DNA of 64,000 nucleotides from Anaerolineae bacterium. GTDB taxonomy: Bacteria > Chloroflexota > Anaerolineae > 4572-78 > J111. How positions within the stretch are numbered: position 1 is the stretch's first letter; every line of letters begins with the position of its first letter. Shown one piece after another: positions 46,098 to 54,461 of the stretch. The stretch lies in contig JAKLJP010000035.1 of the NCBI GenBank assembly GCA_023151115.1, positions 17,579 through 81,578 on the forward strand. Direction: 5' to 3'. A program made the position numbers and the translations under genes. Below the pieces are notes generated by a model. It was not told the DNA's origin, made no database searches, and worked only from the letters and a program-made list of their open reading frames with translations.

Positions 46098-47065
46098 TCT
46101 TCATCCACGGGTTTGCCCAAAACTGTCCGCTCGAACCAGGCCCAGGTGCGCCGGAAAGGGTTGGAGCGGGTGCGCTCGGCAAAATCTTCTACCGCTTCGC
46201 CGGCCTGCACTTCTTCACCCCCATAATCACGTTCCAGTTTTGTCCAATGCCGCAGTACCCAGACCACCAGATCGGCTTCGGTGCGGCCCGGAAATAAAGA
46301 GAGAATCTCTTCCTCGCGGATTTTGGTAGCCAGCGGCAGATAAATATTATCGTACCAGTCGGCTACGGCCTCAAGCCAGGGGATGTCGCTGTCCATATCC
46401 CAGCTTTTCCAGTGGCGGTGGAGGGCAATGGACTCTTCCAGTTCCCAATAGCCGCCCGGTTGGGTCAGGATGATCCATTGATCGGGCCGCAGTTTATCCA
46501 ATTCGGTACTTTCCAGAAACTCCAGGTACTCTTCCCGCAGAATTAAATCATCAATATCATCATCCGGCTCCAGGGGGACGCGGGTGGGATACTCCCAAAC
46601 ATAGGCTTCGATGGTTTCTGCGCCCAACTGCCGGGCCACCGAGACCCGGTGGTTGCCGTCGCGCACAAAATAGGTGTCGCTGACCTTATAAACCTCAATC
46701 GGCGGCCAGCCGCCGCTATCGGTCAGGCTGTCAATTTTCTCCCAGCGTTGGCGGCTGTTGCTTTTGCGAGGCATAAAAGTGCGGGTAAAATCCTCATAGC
46801 GGCCCACACTGCCGACGATTTGCTCCAGTGGAATTTCTTGCAGCCCCAGGTAATATTTATTGCTCAGGTGCAGTTTTTCGCGCACCAGCTCAAAGGGGAG
46901 TAAATCCACCGGCTCGTAGCGGACCAGCGCCAGGACATCCTGAATAAAAGCGGCCCGATGCGCCTGCTCAAAATCACGGGCCACTCGCTCCTGACCTGGA
47001 TCGCGCTGACTGGCCGGATTCGCCGCCAGAGAGAGAATTTTTCGCGGTGAGCGGTCATCTTTCAT
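46094..47065 (-). CDS. ParB/Srx-like nucleotide-binding domain protein
   Basis: The 323-residue protein has a ParB-like core: LQEIPLEQIVGSVGRYEDF, then YFVRDGNHRVSVARQLGA, where the G-N-H-R box matches ParB N-terminal/sulfiredoxin-like domains that bind CTP or ATP. No HTH typical of ParB segregation proteins follows; the rest is rich in acidic and aromatic residues. It may be related to the DUF4032 group. The role is unknown; it is not near an origin. Confidence 0.7.
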   Translation of the reverse strand: MKDDRSPRKILSLAANPASQRDPGQERVARDFEQAHRAAFIQDVLALVRYEPVDLLPFELVREKLHLSNKYYLGLQEIPLEQIVGSVGRYEDFTRTFMPRKSNSRQRWEKIDSLTDSGGWPPIEVYKVSDTYFVRDGNHRVSVARQLGAETIEAYVWEYPTRVPLEPDDDIDDLILREEYLEFLESTELDKLRPDQWIILTQPGGYWELEESIALHRHWKSWDMDSDIPWLEAVADWYDNIYLPLATKIREEEILSLFPGRTEADLVVWVLRHWTKLERDYGGEEVQAGEAVEDFAERTRSNPFRRTWAWFERTVLGKPVDEE

Positions 47066-47090
47066 GGGGTAACTTCATTGTTGGCTGGCA

Positions 47091-47198
47091 ACTACTCAGC
47101 CATGTCATTTCGACCGCAGGGAGAAATCCTCGCCTTACTTTTAGGTGTTGTGCCCAGGGGATTTCTCGACCTTCGGTCTCGAAATGACATGAGTAGTT
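47091..47198. repeat. TGTCATTTCGA element, divergent copy
   Basis: Terminal arms AACTACTCA...ATGTCATTTCGA and TCGAAATGACATGAGTAGTT, with inner GGGAGAAATCC and GGGGATTTCTCG. The ends match the elements at 43161 and 50665, the middle differs. Confidence 0.7.
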
Positions 47199-47246
47199 AC
47201 GTTGGCTGAATGTATCCTGATTGACAGCCCTATTGTACCCTGAAAC

Positions 47247-47609
47247 ATGAGTCAAAGCAAGCATTTTGAAAATGAATGGCAAGACTCGTCGGTCTTAGCC
47301 AATGAGGTAGATGGGGAAGACGAGGCCGCCGCCGCGGCCGAGCGCCGCAGATACCTGCGCGCCATTTTAAGCCGGGCGGTAGGGGTTTACCTGGTTCTTT
47401 TTATGGGGCTGGGGCTTGTCATGTCGGCGGTGGGGGTCAATCCCCTGGCCAATAATGGACTGATGCCCAAAGCTTTGCTGGTTTTTGTCGGCCTGGCCCT
47501 GCTGATTGCCCTGGCCAATACCCTAACTGATCTCTTCCGCGAGCAGGGCCGTAACTGGCTAAGGCTGGCCCCCAAACGGGAAGACGCCGGGCCACCAGAA
47601 TCGAATTGA
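47247..47609 (+). CDS. Small two-helix membrane protein
   Basis: The 120 residues have an acidic Ala-rich N terminus, two membrane helices (GVYLVLFMGLGLVMSAVGV ~50-68; LVFVGLALLIALANTLTDLF ~82-101) and a basic tail ending in an acidic Pro stretch. I do not recognise a family. It lies between divergent/convergent neighbours and is probably monocistronic. Confidence 0.6.
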   Translation: MSQSKHFENEWQDSSVLANEVDGEDEAAAAAERRRYLRAILSRAVGVYLVLFMGLGLVMSAVGVNPLANNGLMPKALLVFVGLALLIALANTLTDLFREQGRNWLRLAPKREDAGPPESN

Positions 47610-47669
47610 ATAAACTTTTGTTGGACCAGCGTCGTTCTATTTTTTTTGTAACCGCATGGGAAAATAATA

Positions 47670-48572
47670 CTACTCTTTCTTTTCCTGCACAAAGCCAAAG
47701 ACTTCGTACATCACTTTGAGCGCCGCCAGCGAGGTGACATCAGAGATGTCCAGCGGCGGACTGACTTCGACAATGTCCATGGCCCGGATGGGCAGTTCGG
47801 CAAAGATGAGCCGTAGAAATTCCAGGCAGTCGCGGGTGGTCGGGCCGCCGTGTTCCGGGGTGCCGGTGCCGGGCGTGCAGGAGGGGTCAATCCCGTCAAT
47901 ATCCAGGCTCATGTAAACCGCCTCGACGCCCTTCATCTGGGCAATCACATCGCGGGCCACCGCTTCGATGCCGCGCCGGTAGACGCTGCGGGCTGTGTGC
48001 CAGCCAATTTCAGGGTGAGCGGCGTAGTAATCCAACTCCTCGGTTAAAAATGATCGCAGCCCCACAAAAGCCAGGTGGAACGGTGAAAAATTGGGTTGTT
48101 CCAGGTTGCGCCGGGCGGTGTTGGCGTGACTCCAGGCATGACCCTCGTGATAGTCGGCCAGGTCGGCGTGGGAGTCAAACTGAATATAACCGACCGGCCC
48201 TTGAAAACTTTTGGCAAAGGCTTTGAACAAAGGGATGCCGACGCTGTGATCCCCGCCCAAAAAGAAGGCCAACTTATGCTTACCGTTGATTATTTCAGCC
48301 GCCCTGGCCTCCGTCGCCTCAAAAAAACGCTCCCAATTCAAATCAGACTCCATATCGCCGTAATCTTTGACCCGTACCTTTAAGGTTAGGCCCTCTTCAG
48401 TCACAAAAGCCAGGAAGGGGGTGATGCTGCGAATCCGCTGTGGGGCGTGGCGGGTTCCTCCGCGCCAACTGACGGCATTATCAAAAGGAACGCCCAGCAC
48501 CCCAATTTCAGCATCGTCATCTTGACTGACCAAACTGCTCCACAAACCCCGATTTTCGACCAGCTTTGACAT
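47670..48572 (-). CDS. speB: Agmatinase / arginase-family ureohydrolase
   Basis: The 300-residue protein has the binuclear manganese signature: FFLGGDHSVG, YIQFDSHADLAD and YMSLDIDGIDPS. These give all His and Asp metal ligands. Agmatinase cleaves agmatine to putrescine and urea. Proximity to potABCDD supports a polyamine role, but guanidinobutyrase or other ureohydrolases cannot be excluded from sequence alone. Confidence 0.85.
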   Translation of the reverse strand: MSKLVENRGLWSSLVSQDDDAEIGVLGVPFDNAVSWRGGTRHAPQRIRSITPFLAFVTEEGLTLKVRVKDYGDMESDLNWERFFEATEARAAEIINGKHKLAFFLGGDHSVGIPLFKAFAKSFQGPVGYIQFDSHADLADYHEGHAWSHANTARRNLEQPNFSPFHLAFVGLRSFLTEELDYYAAHPEIGWHTARSVYRRGIEAVARDVIAQMKGVEAVYMSLDIDGIDPSCTPGTGTPEHGGPTTRDCLEFLRLIFAELPIRAMDIVEVSPPLDISDVTSLAALKVMYEVFGFVQEKKE

Positions 48573-48625
48573 GAGAAAATCTCCTCGAATATTAAGAAGG
48601 TGAATGAGTTAGCCTCAATTTGCCA

Positions 48626-48677
48626 GGAGATTAGAGATTGGGGATTCGATCCAGTAATCTCCCAATCTCTAATCTCC
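48626..48677. repeat. Word hairpin, (GGAGATTAGAGATT) type, 17-bp perfect arms
   Basis: Arms GGAGATTAGAGATTGGG (48626-48642) and CCCAATCTCTAATCTCC (48661-48677). A third AATCTCC word follows. A smaller hairpin with the same word (GAGATT/AATCTC) follows radA at 59793. Confidence 0.8.
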
Positions 48678-48760
48678 AATCTCCCAAAGAAGCAAGGTGT
48701 TTAATTTACGTTTTACTTTCCGCTTGCCCATTTCCCGACTCTCGGCTACAATGCCTAATC

Positions 48761-48848
48761 AATTATGAATTGTCAATTGTAAATTGTGAATGGTTAACGG
48801 AATAAATCAATCCTCATTCACAATTCATAATTCACAATTCACAATTTT
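48761..48848. repeat. Word hairpin, (AATTGTGAATT)n type
   Basis: The left arm has AATTATGAATTGTCAATTG and TAAATTGTGAATGG; the right has CATTCACAATTCATAATTC and ACAATTCACAATT. Arms are built from near-tandem words. Confidence 0.75.
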
Positions 48849-48954
48849 TATGCTCTTTCCATCCGGGCCGTTGTGCCTCCTCTCCAAGTTAAGCATGCAG
48901 AGTGGCGTCTGCTTTAAAGTTTTGGCTGGGATAAGCAATTAAGGAGACCTAACG

Positions 48955-48993
48955 ATGAAGTTAGTCTTACGCTACGCCGACCATTTCGGCTAA
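48955..48993 (+). CDS. Possible 12-residue leader peptide
   Basis: ATG at 48955 has AAGGAG 8 nt upstream and encodes MKLVLRYADHFG, then TAA. The following AAATCA...TGATTTTTT could pair and ends in a T-run (near 48992-49031), as in attenuators. The next gene starts 305 nt later. The strong SD makes it worth noting, but its size gives no statistical support. Confidence 0.3.
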   Translation: MKLVLRYADHFG

Positions 48994-49203
48994 ATCAAAA
49001 ACCCGCGCTGCCGCATGCTGCTGATTTTTTAAATGCTGTTAAGCATGGGCCAAATCGGTTAAGGGACTTGCTGCCTCTACCCGATACTGTCTCTCCCTTT
49101 TCGATAATAATATAACAATGATGCGGAGACGCAAAAGGCGACTCTTAAGTGGGACATTTCTACCTGTCCGACTGAATTGAGGTAATGCCTCACCGTCTCT
49201 CCC

Positions 49204-49276
49204 AGTTGCCAGTGAACAGTAAGCAGTAACCAGTTATCAGTGTGGTTTCTTACTACTGATCACTGACTACTGGTTA
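49204..49276. repeat. Word hairpin, (ACTGATTACTGG)n type
   Basis: The left arm contains AGCAGTAACCAGTTATCAGT and the right ACTGATCACTGACTACTGG then TTACT. Single words of this family occur near 9885, 36545, 43350 and 53250. Confidence 0.7.
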
Positions 49277-49298
49277 CTCTATTCAGGAGATTCTACTT

Positions 49299-50645
49299 AT
49301 GTTGAAACGAGAAAAAGCGCAACCTATTTACGAGCGAGCCATGAAGGTTATGGCCAAGGGCGTCAGTTCTAATTTCCGCTATTGGGGTCCCACCAGCACG
49401 CCGGTGGTAGCCCGAGGCAAAGGAGCCAAAGTGTGGGACGTGGACGGCAACGAATTTATTGATTACCGGCTGGGCTGGGGGCCGATGATTCTGGGCCACG
49501 CCGATGAACGGGTCAACGCGGCGGTCCACGCCGCCATTGACCACGGCACCATCTTTGCCGCTGCCACCGAGATGGAAGTAATTGTGGCCGAAAAGATTTG
49601 CGCCATGGTCCCCGGTATGGAGATGCTGCGCTTCACCAACACCGGTACCGAAGCGACCATGCACTCGCTGCGGGTGGCCCGCGGCTACACCGGCCGCGAA
49701 AAGTTTATCAAGTTTGAAGGCCAGTATCACGGCATGCATGATTATGTTTTGTTCAGCACCGCTTCATCCAGTATTCAGTCAATGGGGGCACGGCGCAGCC
49801 CGGTGGCGGTTCAGGTGGGGTCGGGCATTCCCAAAGGGATCCGCGATTACGTGATTTCGCTGCCGTTCAACGATTTTGAGGCCGTCGAGCGGGCGGTCAA
49901 AGAGCGGTACTGGGAGATTGCGGCTATCATTGTCGAGCCGGCGCTGGGCAACAGCGCCGGCATCGAAGCCGACCCCGGCTTTTTGGCTCATCTGCGTAAA
50001 TTGTGCGACGAGTACGGCATTGTGTTGATTTTTGATGAGGTCAAAACCGGCTTCCGTATGGCTAACGGCGGAGCGCGGGAAGCCTACGGCGTCATCTCTG
50101 ATATTTCGGCTTACGCCAAAAGCCTGGGGAACGGGTATCCGGTGGCTGCCTTTGGCGGCAAGCGGGAGATCATGGAACTCATTGGCCCAGGCAGCGTGGC
50201 CCACGCCGGTACTTATGGCGGCAACGCTCTCAGCATGGCTGCCGCTAACGCAGTGCTTGATATTCTGGCTGCCAGCCCGGTGTTGGCTAATTTAGCCAGG
50301 CGCGGTCAGCGGCTCAAGAGCGGCCTGAGTGAAATTTTAAGCGACGCCGATATTCCGCATCAAATGACCGGCCACCCCAACATGCCCGGCTTTTTGATCA
50401 CCGAGGAGAAGGTCAACGATTACCGGGGTATGGCCCGCCACAATGACGAAATTTACAATGCCATTCTCCAGTACATGTATGAACACGGCGTCTGGGCTGA
50501 GATTGACGCCCGCGAGCCATGGTTCCTGTGCGAGGCTCACGATGAGGCGTTGATTGACGAAACCCTCAACCGCTTCCAGGATGCGGTCAAAGCGGTCAAG
50601 GCCAGCTATCCTCGCCACACAGAGGGCGCAGGTAATCAGGCCTGA
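49299..50645 (+). CDS. Class III aminotransferase, glutamate-1-semialdehyde aminomutase-like
   Basis: The 448-residue protein has the PLP Lys in ISAYAKSLGNGYPVAAFGG, the FTNTGTEATMHSLRVARGYT phosphate loop (last part) and LIFDEVKTGFR. Overall pattern is close to HemL, but HemL usually carries VMVGYPG and GGGLPVGA near the Lys, which are not seen. No other haem genes are nearby. So it may be a class III aminotransferase of another pathway. SD is AGGAG. Confidence 0.82.
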   Translation: MLKREKAQPIYERAMKVMAKGVSSNFRYWGPTSTPVVARGKGAKVWDVDGNEFIDYRLGWGPMILGHADERVNAAVHAAIDHGTIFAAATEMEVIVAEKICAMVPGMEMLRFTNTGTEATMHSLRVARGYTGREKFIKFEGQYHGMHDYVLFSTASSSIQSMGARRSPVAVQVGSGIPKGIRDYVISLPFNDFEAVERAVKERYWEIAAIIVEPALGNSAGIEADPGFLAHLRKLCDEYGIVLIFDEVKTGFRMANGGAREAYGVISDISAYAKSLGNGYPVAAFGGKREIMELIGPGSVAHAGTYGGNALSMAAANAVLDILAASPVLANLARRGQRLKSGLSEILSDADIPHQMTGHPNMPGFLITEEKVNDYRGMARHNDEIYNAILQYMYEHGVWAEIDAREPWFLCEAHDEALIDETLNRFQDAVKAVKASYPRHTEGAGNQA

Positions 50646-50664
50646 TCGTAATTACTCACCTCTC

Positions 50665-50762
50665 ATGTCATTTCGAGGCTGAAAGCCGAGAAATCTCCTT
50701 ATCCGTGGTTTGCCAACAACGGAGGGGAAGATTTCTCGCTCCTAACGTCGCTCGAAATGACA
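50665..50762. repeat. TGTCATTTCGA element, copy 2 (inverted)
   Basis: Read on the minus strand it matches copy 1 at 43161: TGTCATTTCGAGCGACGTTA, GGAGCGAGAAATCT, then central CGTTGTTGGCAAAC and CTCGGCTTTCAGCCTCGAAA. Confidence 0.75.
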
Positions 50763-50792
50763 GACTGCGCAGTTAAGGCAGGGAAACAAGGT

Positions 50793-50828
50793 AAAAAACT
50801 CCGCCCGGCAGACCGGGCGGAGTTTTTT
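50793..50828. terminator. Bidirectional terminator
   Basis: Perfect arms AAAAAACTCCGCCCGG (50793-50808) and CCGGGCGGAGTTTTTT (50813-50828), loop CAGA. It overlaps the amidase stop codon and serves both converging genes. Confidence 0.9.
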
Positions 50829-51603
50829 ATTTACCAAAAAAACAGAGAATCCCGGCGGCCACCCCTCGCGCCAGAACTTTGGGCTTGTTTTCTAGCAGGT
50901 AACGATCATCCAGCAGAAACCCCAATTCGATAATCGCGCCGGGGGTCATGCGGTCAATTTCGCGGAAGGCGTGGTATTTGGTCATATTGTCGGTGACGCT
51001 GCTGAGGTGTTCCGGCAGGCCGGTATACGCGCCATATTCTTGATACAGGCAGGCCACCAGCTTATCCTCGGCCTCGGGAATGGCGCTGTCGGTAGCGCGG
51101 GCCACTTTGAAGCCGCTGGCCCCGGCGACCATACAGCTATCGGCGTGAATACTGACCAAGGCATCGGCTTGAAACCCTTGCAACCGGTCATCAAATTCAT
51201 CCAGCAGGACCGCCTGCACCCCGCGCCGTTCTAACAAGTCTACCACTTCGAGCGCCGTGCGGTAATTGACCTCGGCTTCGGTCAGGCCGTCGGGACAAAC
51301 CGCGCCGGGGTCATAGCCCCGATGCCCGGATACCACCCCGACCAGGGGCCTGAACGGGTCGCGGGTGGGCAGAGGCGCATCGGCCACGCTCACCGTTGGG
51401 GCCACGGCCGGATTTGGTAGCGCCTCGGTGGGGGCCGGCGCAGCAATTTTTATGACCGGCTTCGCCTCTGGCCCAAAAAGCCGGAAACCCATCAGCACCC
51501 CCATCAGCACCAAAACGAGAATCGCCAGCGAAAACATGGGGTGCTGGCCGCGTGAGGAGGTTCGCCGGGCTGCGGGAGCCGGCTTGGGGCGGTAACTATA
51601 CAT
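50827..51603 (-). CDS. N-acetylmuramoyl-L-alanine amidase (Amidase_3)
   Basis: The 258 residues have an N-terminal basic stretch and a membrane anchor (FSLAILVLVLMGVLMGFRLF, ~24-43), a linker, then an Amidase_3 domain. Zinc ligands are in SGHRGYDPGAV, Glu in LTEAEVNYR and His in SIHADSC; the catalytic Glu is in AIIELGFL. It cleaves the amide bond between muramic acid and the stem peptide at the cell surface. Confidence 0.88.
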   Translation of the reverse strand: MYSYRPKPAPAARRTSSRGQHPMFSLAILVLVLMGVLMGFRLFGPEAKPVIKIAAPAPTEALPNPAVAPTVSVADAPLPTRDPFRPLVGVVSGHRGYDPGAVCPDGLTEAEVNYRTALEVVDLLERRGVQAVLLDEFDDRLQGFQADALVSIHADSCMVAGASGFKVARATDSAIPEAEDKLVACLYQEYGAYTGLPEHLSSVTDNMTKYHAFREIDRMTPGAIIELGFLLDDRYLLENKPKVLARGVAAGILCFFGK

Positions 51604-51663
51604 AATGTAAATAATAACATAATATTCTGTTTTCGTCTACAATTTTGGGGGATTTTTTGGAGG

Positions 51664-52086
51664 CTATTGAAGGAGGCCTAAAAATTCAACCGACCAAAGA
51701 ACACGCAAGTTGTATTTAGCCAAGTTTTGCTGGAGTGTGCTATCATCTAACAAATCCTGATCGGCCGTGACAATAAACTCTGCCTGCGCTGCTACAGCCG
51801 TAGCAATCACAACATTATCTTTAGGATCACGGCAATGAGGCGCATCTATAGCTGGAACTGTAAATAAGGCCCGTTGCCGGATGAGATCAACAAAGCGTCG
51901 CCCACGCCCAAAAGGAAGAAATCGCTGTATTTTGGGCCGCGCGATAACTTCCTCCAATTCAATCAACATTTCTGAAGAAATTACCAGATCAAATTTGTGT
52001 TCACGCCAGGCAATAAATAACGGCGACCGATTTTCAGCCGCCGCCATTCTCAATAGCTGGTTCGTATCTATCACCACACGCATCAC
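51664..52086 (-). CDS. PIN-domain toxin of a Type II toxin-antitoxin pair
   Basis: The 140-residue protein has the PIN fold with acidic residues in VVIDTNQLLRMA, SSEMLIELEEVI, RDPKDNVVIATA and VTADQDLLD. These match the 'PIN family putative toxin' group, expected to be an Mg-dependent RNase. The ATG overlaps the antitoxin end by 4 nt. Confidence 0.85.
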   Translation of the reverse strand: MMRVVIDTNQLLRMAAAENRSPLFIAWREHKFDLVISSEMLIELEEVIARPKIQRFLPFGRGRRFVDLIRQRALFTVPAIDAPHCRDPKDNVVIATAVAAQAEFIVTADQDLLDDSTLQQNLAKYNLRVLWSVEFLGLLQ

Positions 52087-52370
52087 TGGCGCGCCTGTCG
52101 AACTTCGTGAACAAGAGTTACAAGATCATCATCACTCACTGTTTCAATATCTATTTCAGCCTGTTGTTCACCAGAAAGTTGAGCAAATTCGTCGAATAAG
52201 CTCTGCCATTCCTCATGGGAAAGTCTTGCGAGATAATGTTCTTGTTCTCCCACCGAAAGGAAACGATCAGATACGACAACGATTACCTGAGCGCCTTCAG
52301 GTAAATCAACTGAGTCGGGTAGGTGAATTTGTCCATCTTTCACGATTCCGGCATAACTGCTTAACATCAT
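52083..52370 (-). CDS. Antitoxin of the PIN toxin
   Basis: The 95 residues start with a short beta-type element (AGIVKDGQIHLPDSVDLPEG), as in AF2212/AbrB-like antitoxins, and end with an acidic helical tail that could bind the toxin. It lies upstream and overlaps the toxin gene, the usual antitoxin-first order. Confidence 0.72.
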   Translation of the reverse strand: MMLSSYAGIVKDGQIHLPDSVDLPEGAQVIVVVSDRFLSVGEQEHYLARLSHEEWQSLFDEFAQLSGEQQAEIDIETVSDDDLVTLVHEVRQARQ

Positions 52371-52420
52371 ATCCTCACTTTATCTCTGCCTCAATTATAC
52401 CATAAAATCGGTGAATATCA

Positions 52421-53227
52421 TTACTTCTTGAGGGTAAATCTACTCCGTACCACCAGCCAGCTAAAGCGCGGTACGGCATTCCAGATGCGCCGCCAGCGCC
52501 AGGGTTGGGTCAGCAGGCGGTGGAACCACTCCAGGTGAAGCTGCTGTAGCCAACGTGGAGCGCGTTTGGCCGTCCCGGCGATAAAATCAAACGAGCCGCC
52601 CACCCCGATGCACACCGGAATCTGGAGCTTTTCCAGGTTGCGGGCAATCCACTTATCCTGCTTGGGCGCGCCGTAAGCCACCAGCAGGATGTCGGGCCGG
52701 GTAGCCAGGATACGCTGCGCAATGGCCTCGTTTTCTTCAAGAGCAGGTGAGCCAGCGTAACATCCGGCAACCTGCAAGTTGGGATACTTGTCCTTCAATT
52801 TGGCGCTGGCTTTCTCGGCCACTCCCGGCTGCGCTCCCAAAAAATAAATCCGGTAGCCTTTGTGGTGCGATAACTCGGCCAGGCGGACCACCAAATCGGA
52901 GCCGGGAACTCGCTCCGGCAGCGGTGTGGTCCCCAGAAAGCGGGCGGCCTTGAGCAGCCCAATGCCATCGGGCAGGGCCAGGGCAGCGTTGTTGATAATC
53001 TGCCGAAATTCCTGGTCGTGCTGGGCCTCAACCACAAATTCCGGGTTGACGGTGCAGAGTTGGTGCGGCTGGCCGCTGGCAATAAACGCCTCGACCAGGG
53101 CCAGGGTGTGCGCGTTGGTCAAGGCATGCACCTTGACGCCGAGGATGGTGGCGGTAGCAGGGATGGAAGGAACTGGGGGAAACTGGGGGGAACTGAGGGG
53201 AACTGAGGGGAACTGAGGGGAACTCAT
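52421..53227 (-). CDS. WecG/TagA/CpsF-family glycosyltransferase
   Basis: The 268-residue protein shows the family motifs NPEFVVEAQHDQEF, ALPDGIGLLKAARFLG, YFLGAQPGVAEKA and IGVGGSFDFIAGTAKRAP. These enzymes transfer N-acetylmannosaminuronate or a similar sugar onto a lipid-linked acceptor in envelope polymer synthesis. The first ~23 residues (PQFPSVPL-type) are encoded by a 10-bp tandem repeat and look foreign; the family core starts at ATILGVKVHALT. The start overlaps the previous stop (ATGA). Confidence 0.85.
   Translation of the reverse strand: MSSPQFPSVPLSSPQFPPVPSIPATATILGVKVHALTNAHTLALVEAFIASGQPHQLCTVNPEFVVEAQHDQEFRQIINNAALALPDGIGLLKAARFLGTTPLPERVPGSDLVVRLAELSHHKGYRIYFLGAQPGVAEKASAKLKDKYPNLQVAGCYAGSPALEENEAIAQRILATRPDILLVAYGAPKQDKWIARNLEKLQIPVCIGVGGSFDFIAGTAKRAPRWLQQLHLEWFHRLLTQPWRWRRIWNAVPRFSWLVVRSRFTLKK
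53171..53225. repeat. 10-bp tandem repeat inside the start of the WecG-like gene
   Basis: Five units of AACTGAGGGG / AACTGGGGGA plus a partial one, in phase with the gene junction. They encode the Ser/Pro/Phe/Gln-rich leader of the WecG-like protein. The 10-bp unit is not a multiple of three, so copy change would shift the frame. Confidence 0.85.
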
Positions 53228-54447
53228 AAGGGTTTTTGATTAACCTCTGACATCTGACTACTGGCTACTGACCGCTTCGCGTCACGACAGGCCACTTTTT
53301 CCAATATTTCTAAAATCTGAGCGGCTGCTGTAGCCCATGAAAATTGCTGGATTTGGCGAAAGCCTTCGTTGACCAGGTGACGGCGCAGGCCGGCGTCCTG
53401 GGCCAGTTGGACGAGTCCGGCGGCAATTTGGGCCGTTTGGTGTGGGTCAACCAGCACTGCCGCCTCGCCGGCCACTTCGGGCAGCGAGGAGATGTTGCTG
53501 GTTAACACCGGCGTGCCGCAGGCCATCGCTTCCAGGACGGGCAGGCCAAAGCCCTCGTATAAGGAGGGAAAAACGTAGGCCAGCGCTCCGGAGAGCAGGG
53601 CCGGCTTGTCGGCGGCGGCGATGAAGCCGGGAAAAATGACGCAGTTTTCCAACCCTAATTGTTGGACGCGCTCAAAAATTTCGGCATATAGCCAACCCTG
53701 TTGCCCGGCGATGACCAGCTTCAGCGACTCGTCGGACAGGGCCGCCAGGGCTTGCTGAAAAGCTTCAACCAGCCGGACCAAATTTTTGCGCGGCTGGAGC
53801 GTCCCCAGGTAAAGAAAATAAATCCCTTCGATGTTGTACCTGGCTTTTACCGCAGCCACGATTTGAGGATCGTTGACCGGAGTCAAGCTTTCATCGCGGC
53901 CCAGGTAAACCACGCTGATCCGGGCGGGGTCGGCGCTGTAAAAACGGATCAAATCATCTTTCGTAGCCTGCGAGTCGGCAATGAGATGATGGGCAATCCG
54001 GGTGTGGCGGCGAGTGGTCCAGTCAAGATACCAGCGATCAAAGGGGCGATGGGCTTCAGGGTAATGACGGTAGCCCAAATCATGCACGGTCACAACTGCC
54101 GGAATTGGGCAGTGGAGCGGTAAAACATGCGCCGGCACAAATAGGGCGTCGGGGGGGTGACGTTGTAGCTCGGCGGCCAGCCGAAGATGAGTCCACAGGC
54201 GCGGCCAGGGAATCACTCGCGTTTCCATAAAAGGCGAGTCGGGCCAATCATTATGATGGGGCGGGTGAGGAGTGTAGAGCCGGAAGCGGCGCTCTGAGGA
54301 AGCCAGGTGAGCCAGGGCCTTGATCAGTTCCAGCGAATAGGTTTCCGTGCCGGTGCGATGCGCGCGGGCGGCCCGACTGGCATCTATCCCAAAGGCGGAA
54401 GGATGAAGGCGGAAGGATGAAGTTCTTATTCTTTTTTCATCCTTCAT
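53224..54447 (-). CDS. GT4-family glycosyltransferase
   Basis: The 407-residue protein has GIDASRAARAHRTGTETYSL at its true core start, YLGTLQPRKNLVRLVEAF, and the donor-binding YEGFGLPVLEAMACGTPV. This is a retaining GT-B enzyme of family 4 for an envelope glycan, coupled to the WecG-like gene. The first ~19 residues (EKRIRTSSFRLHPSAF) are encoded by the right flank of a word hairpin, which supplies the ATG. Relatives begin MRIGIDASR. Confidence 0.88.
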   Translation of the reverse strand: MKDEKRIRTSSFRLHPSAFGIDASRAARAHRTGTETYSLELIKALAHLASSERRFRLYTPHPPHHNDWPDSPFMETRVIPWPRLWTHLRLAAELQRHPPDALFVPAHVLPLHCPIPAVVTVHDLGYRHYPEAHRPFDRWYLDWTTRRHTRIAHHLIADSQATKDDLIRFYSADPARISVVYLGRDESLTPVNDPQIVAAVKARYNIEGIYFLYLGTLQPRKNLVRLVEAFQQALAALSDESLKLVIAGQQGWLYAEIFERVQQLGLENCVIFPGFIAAADKPALLSGALAYVFPSLYEGFGLPVLEAMACGTPVLTSNISSLPEVAGEAAVLVDPHQTAQIAAGLVQLAQDAGLRRHLVNEGFRQIQQFSWATAAAQILEILEKVACRDAKRSVASSQMSEVNQKPL

Positions 54448-54461
54448 CCCTCATCCTTTCT
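54391..54461. repeat. Word hairpin, (GAAGGATGAAGGCG)n type, overlapping two genes
   Basis: The left arm has AAAGGCGGAAGGATGAAGGC and GGAAGGATGAAG; the right has TTCATCCTTCATCCCTCATC. It covers the end of the threonylcarbamoyl-AMP synthase gene and the start of the GT4 gene. Same word as 42190-42252. Confidence 0.75.

Larger units (their letters stand above)
48573..49298. other. Long spacer: three hairpins and an unexplained leader
   Basis: In this 726-nt gap lie a 17-bp word hairpin (48626-48677), an AATTGTGAATT hairpin (48761-48848), a tiny ORF with a good SD (48955-48993), and an ACTGATTACTG-word hairpin (49204-49276). Around 48880-49060, TTAAGCATG occurs twice (48889, 49040) next to ATGCT/AGCAT self-complementary parts, suggesting a structured RNA. 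I could not match it to a known riboswitch. Confidence 0.5.

Noticed and set aside
46094..47065. ParB-like gene as a sign of the replication origin
   Set aside because: No ParA, DnaA, parS-like sites or DnaA boxes nearby; it lacks a ParB HTH.
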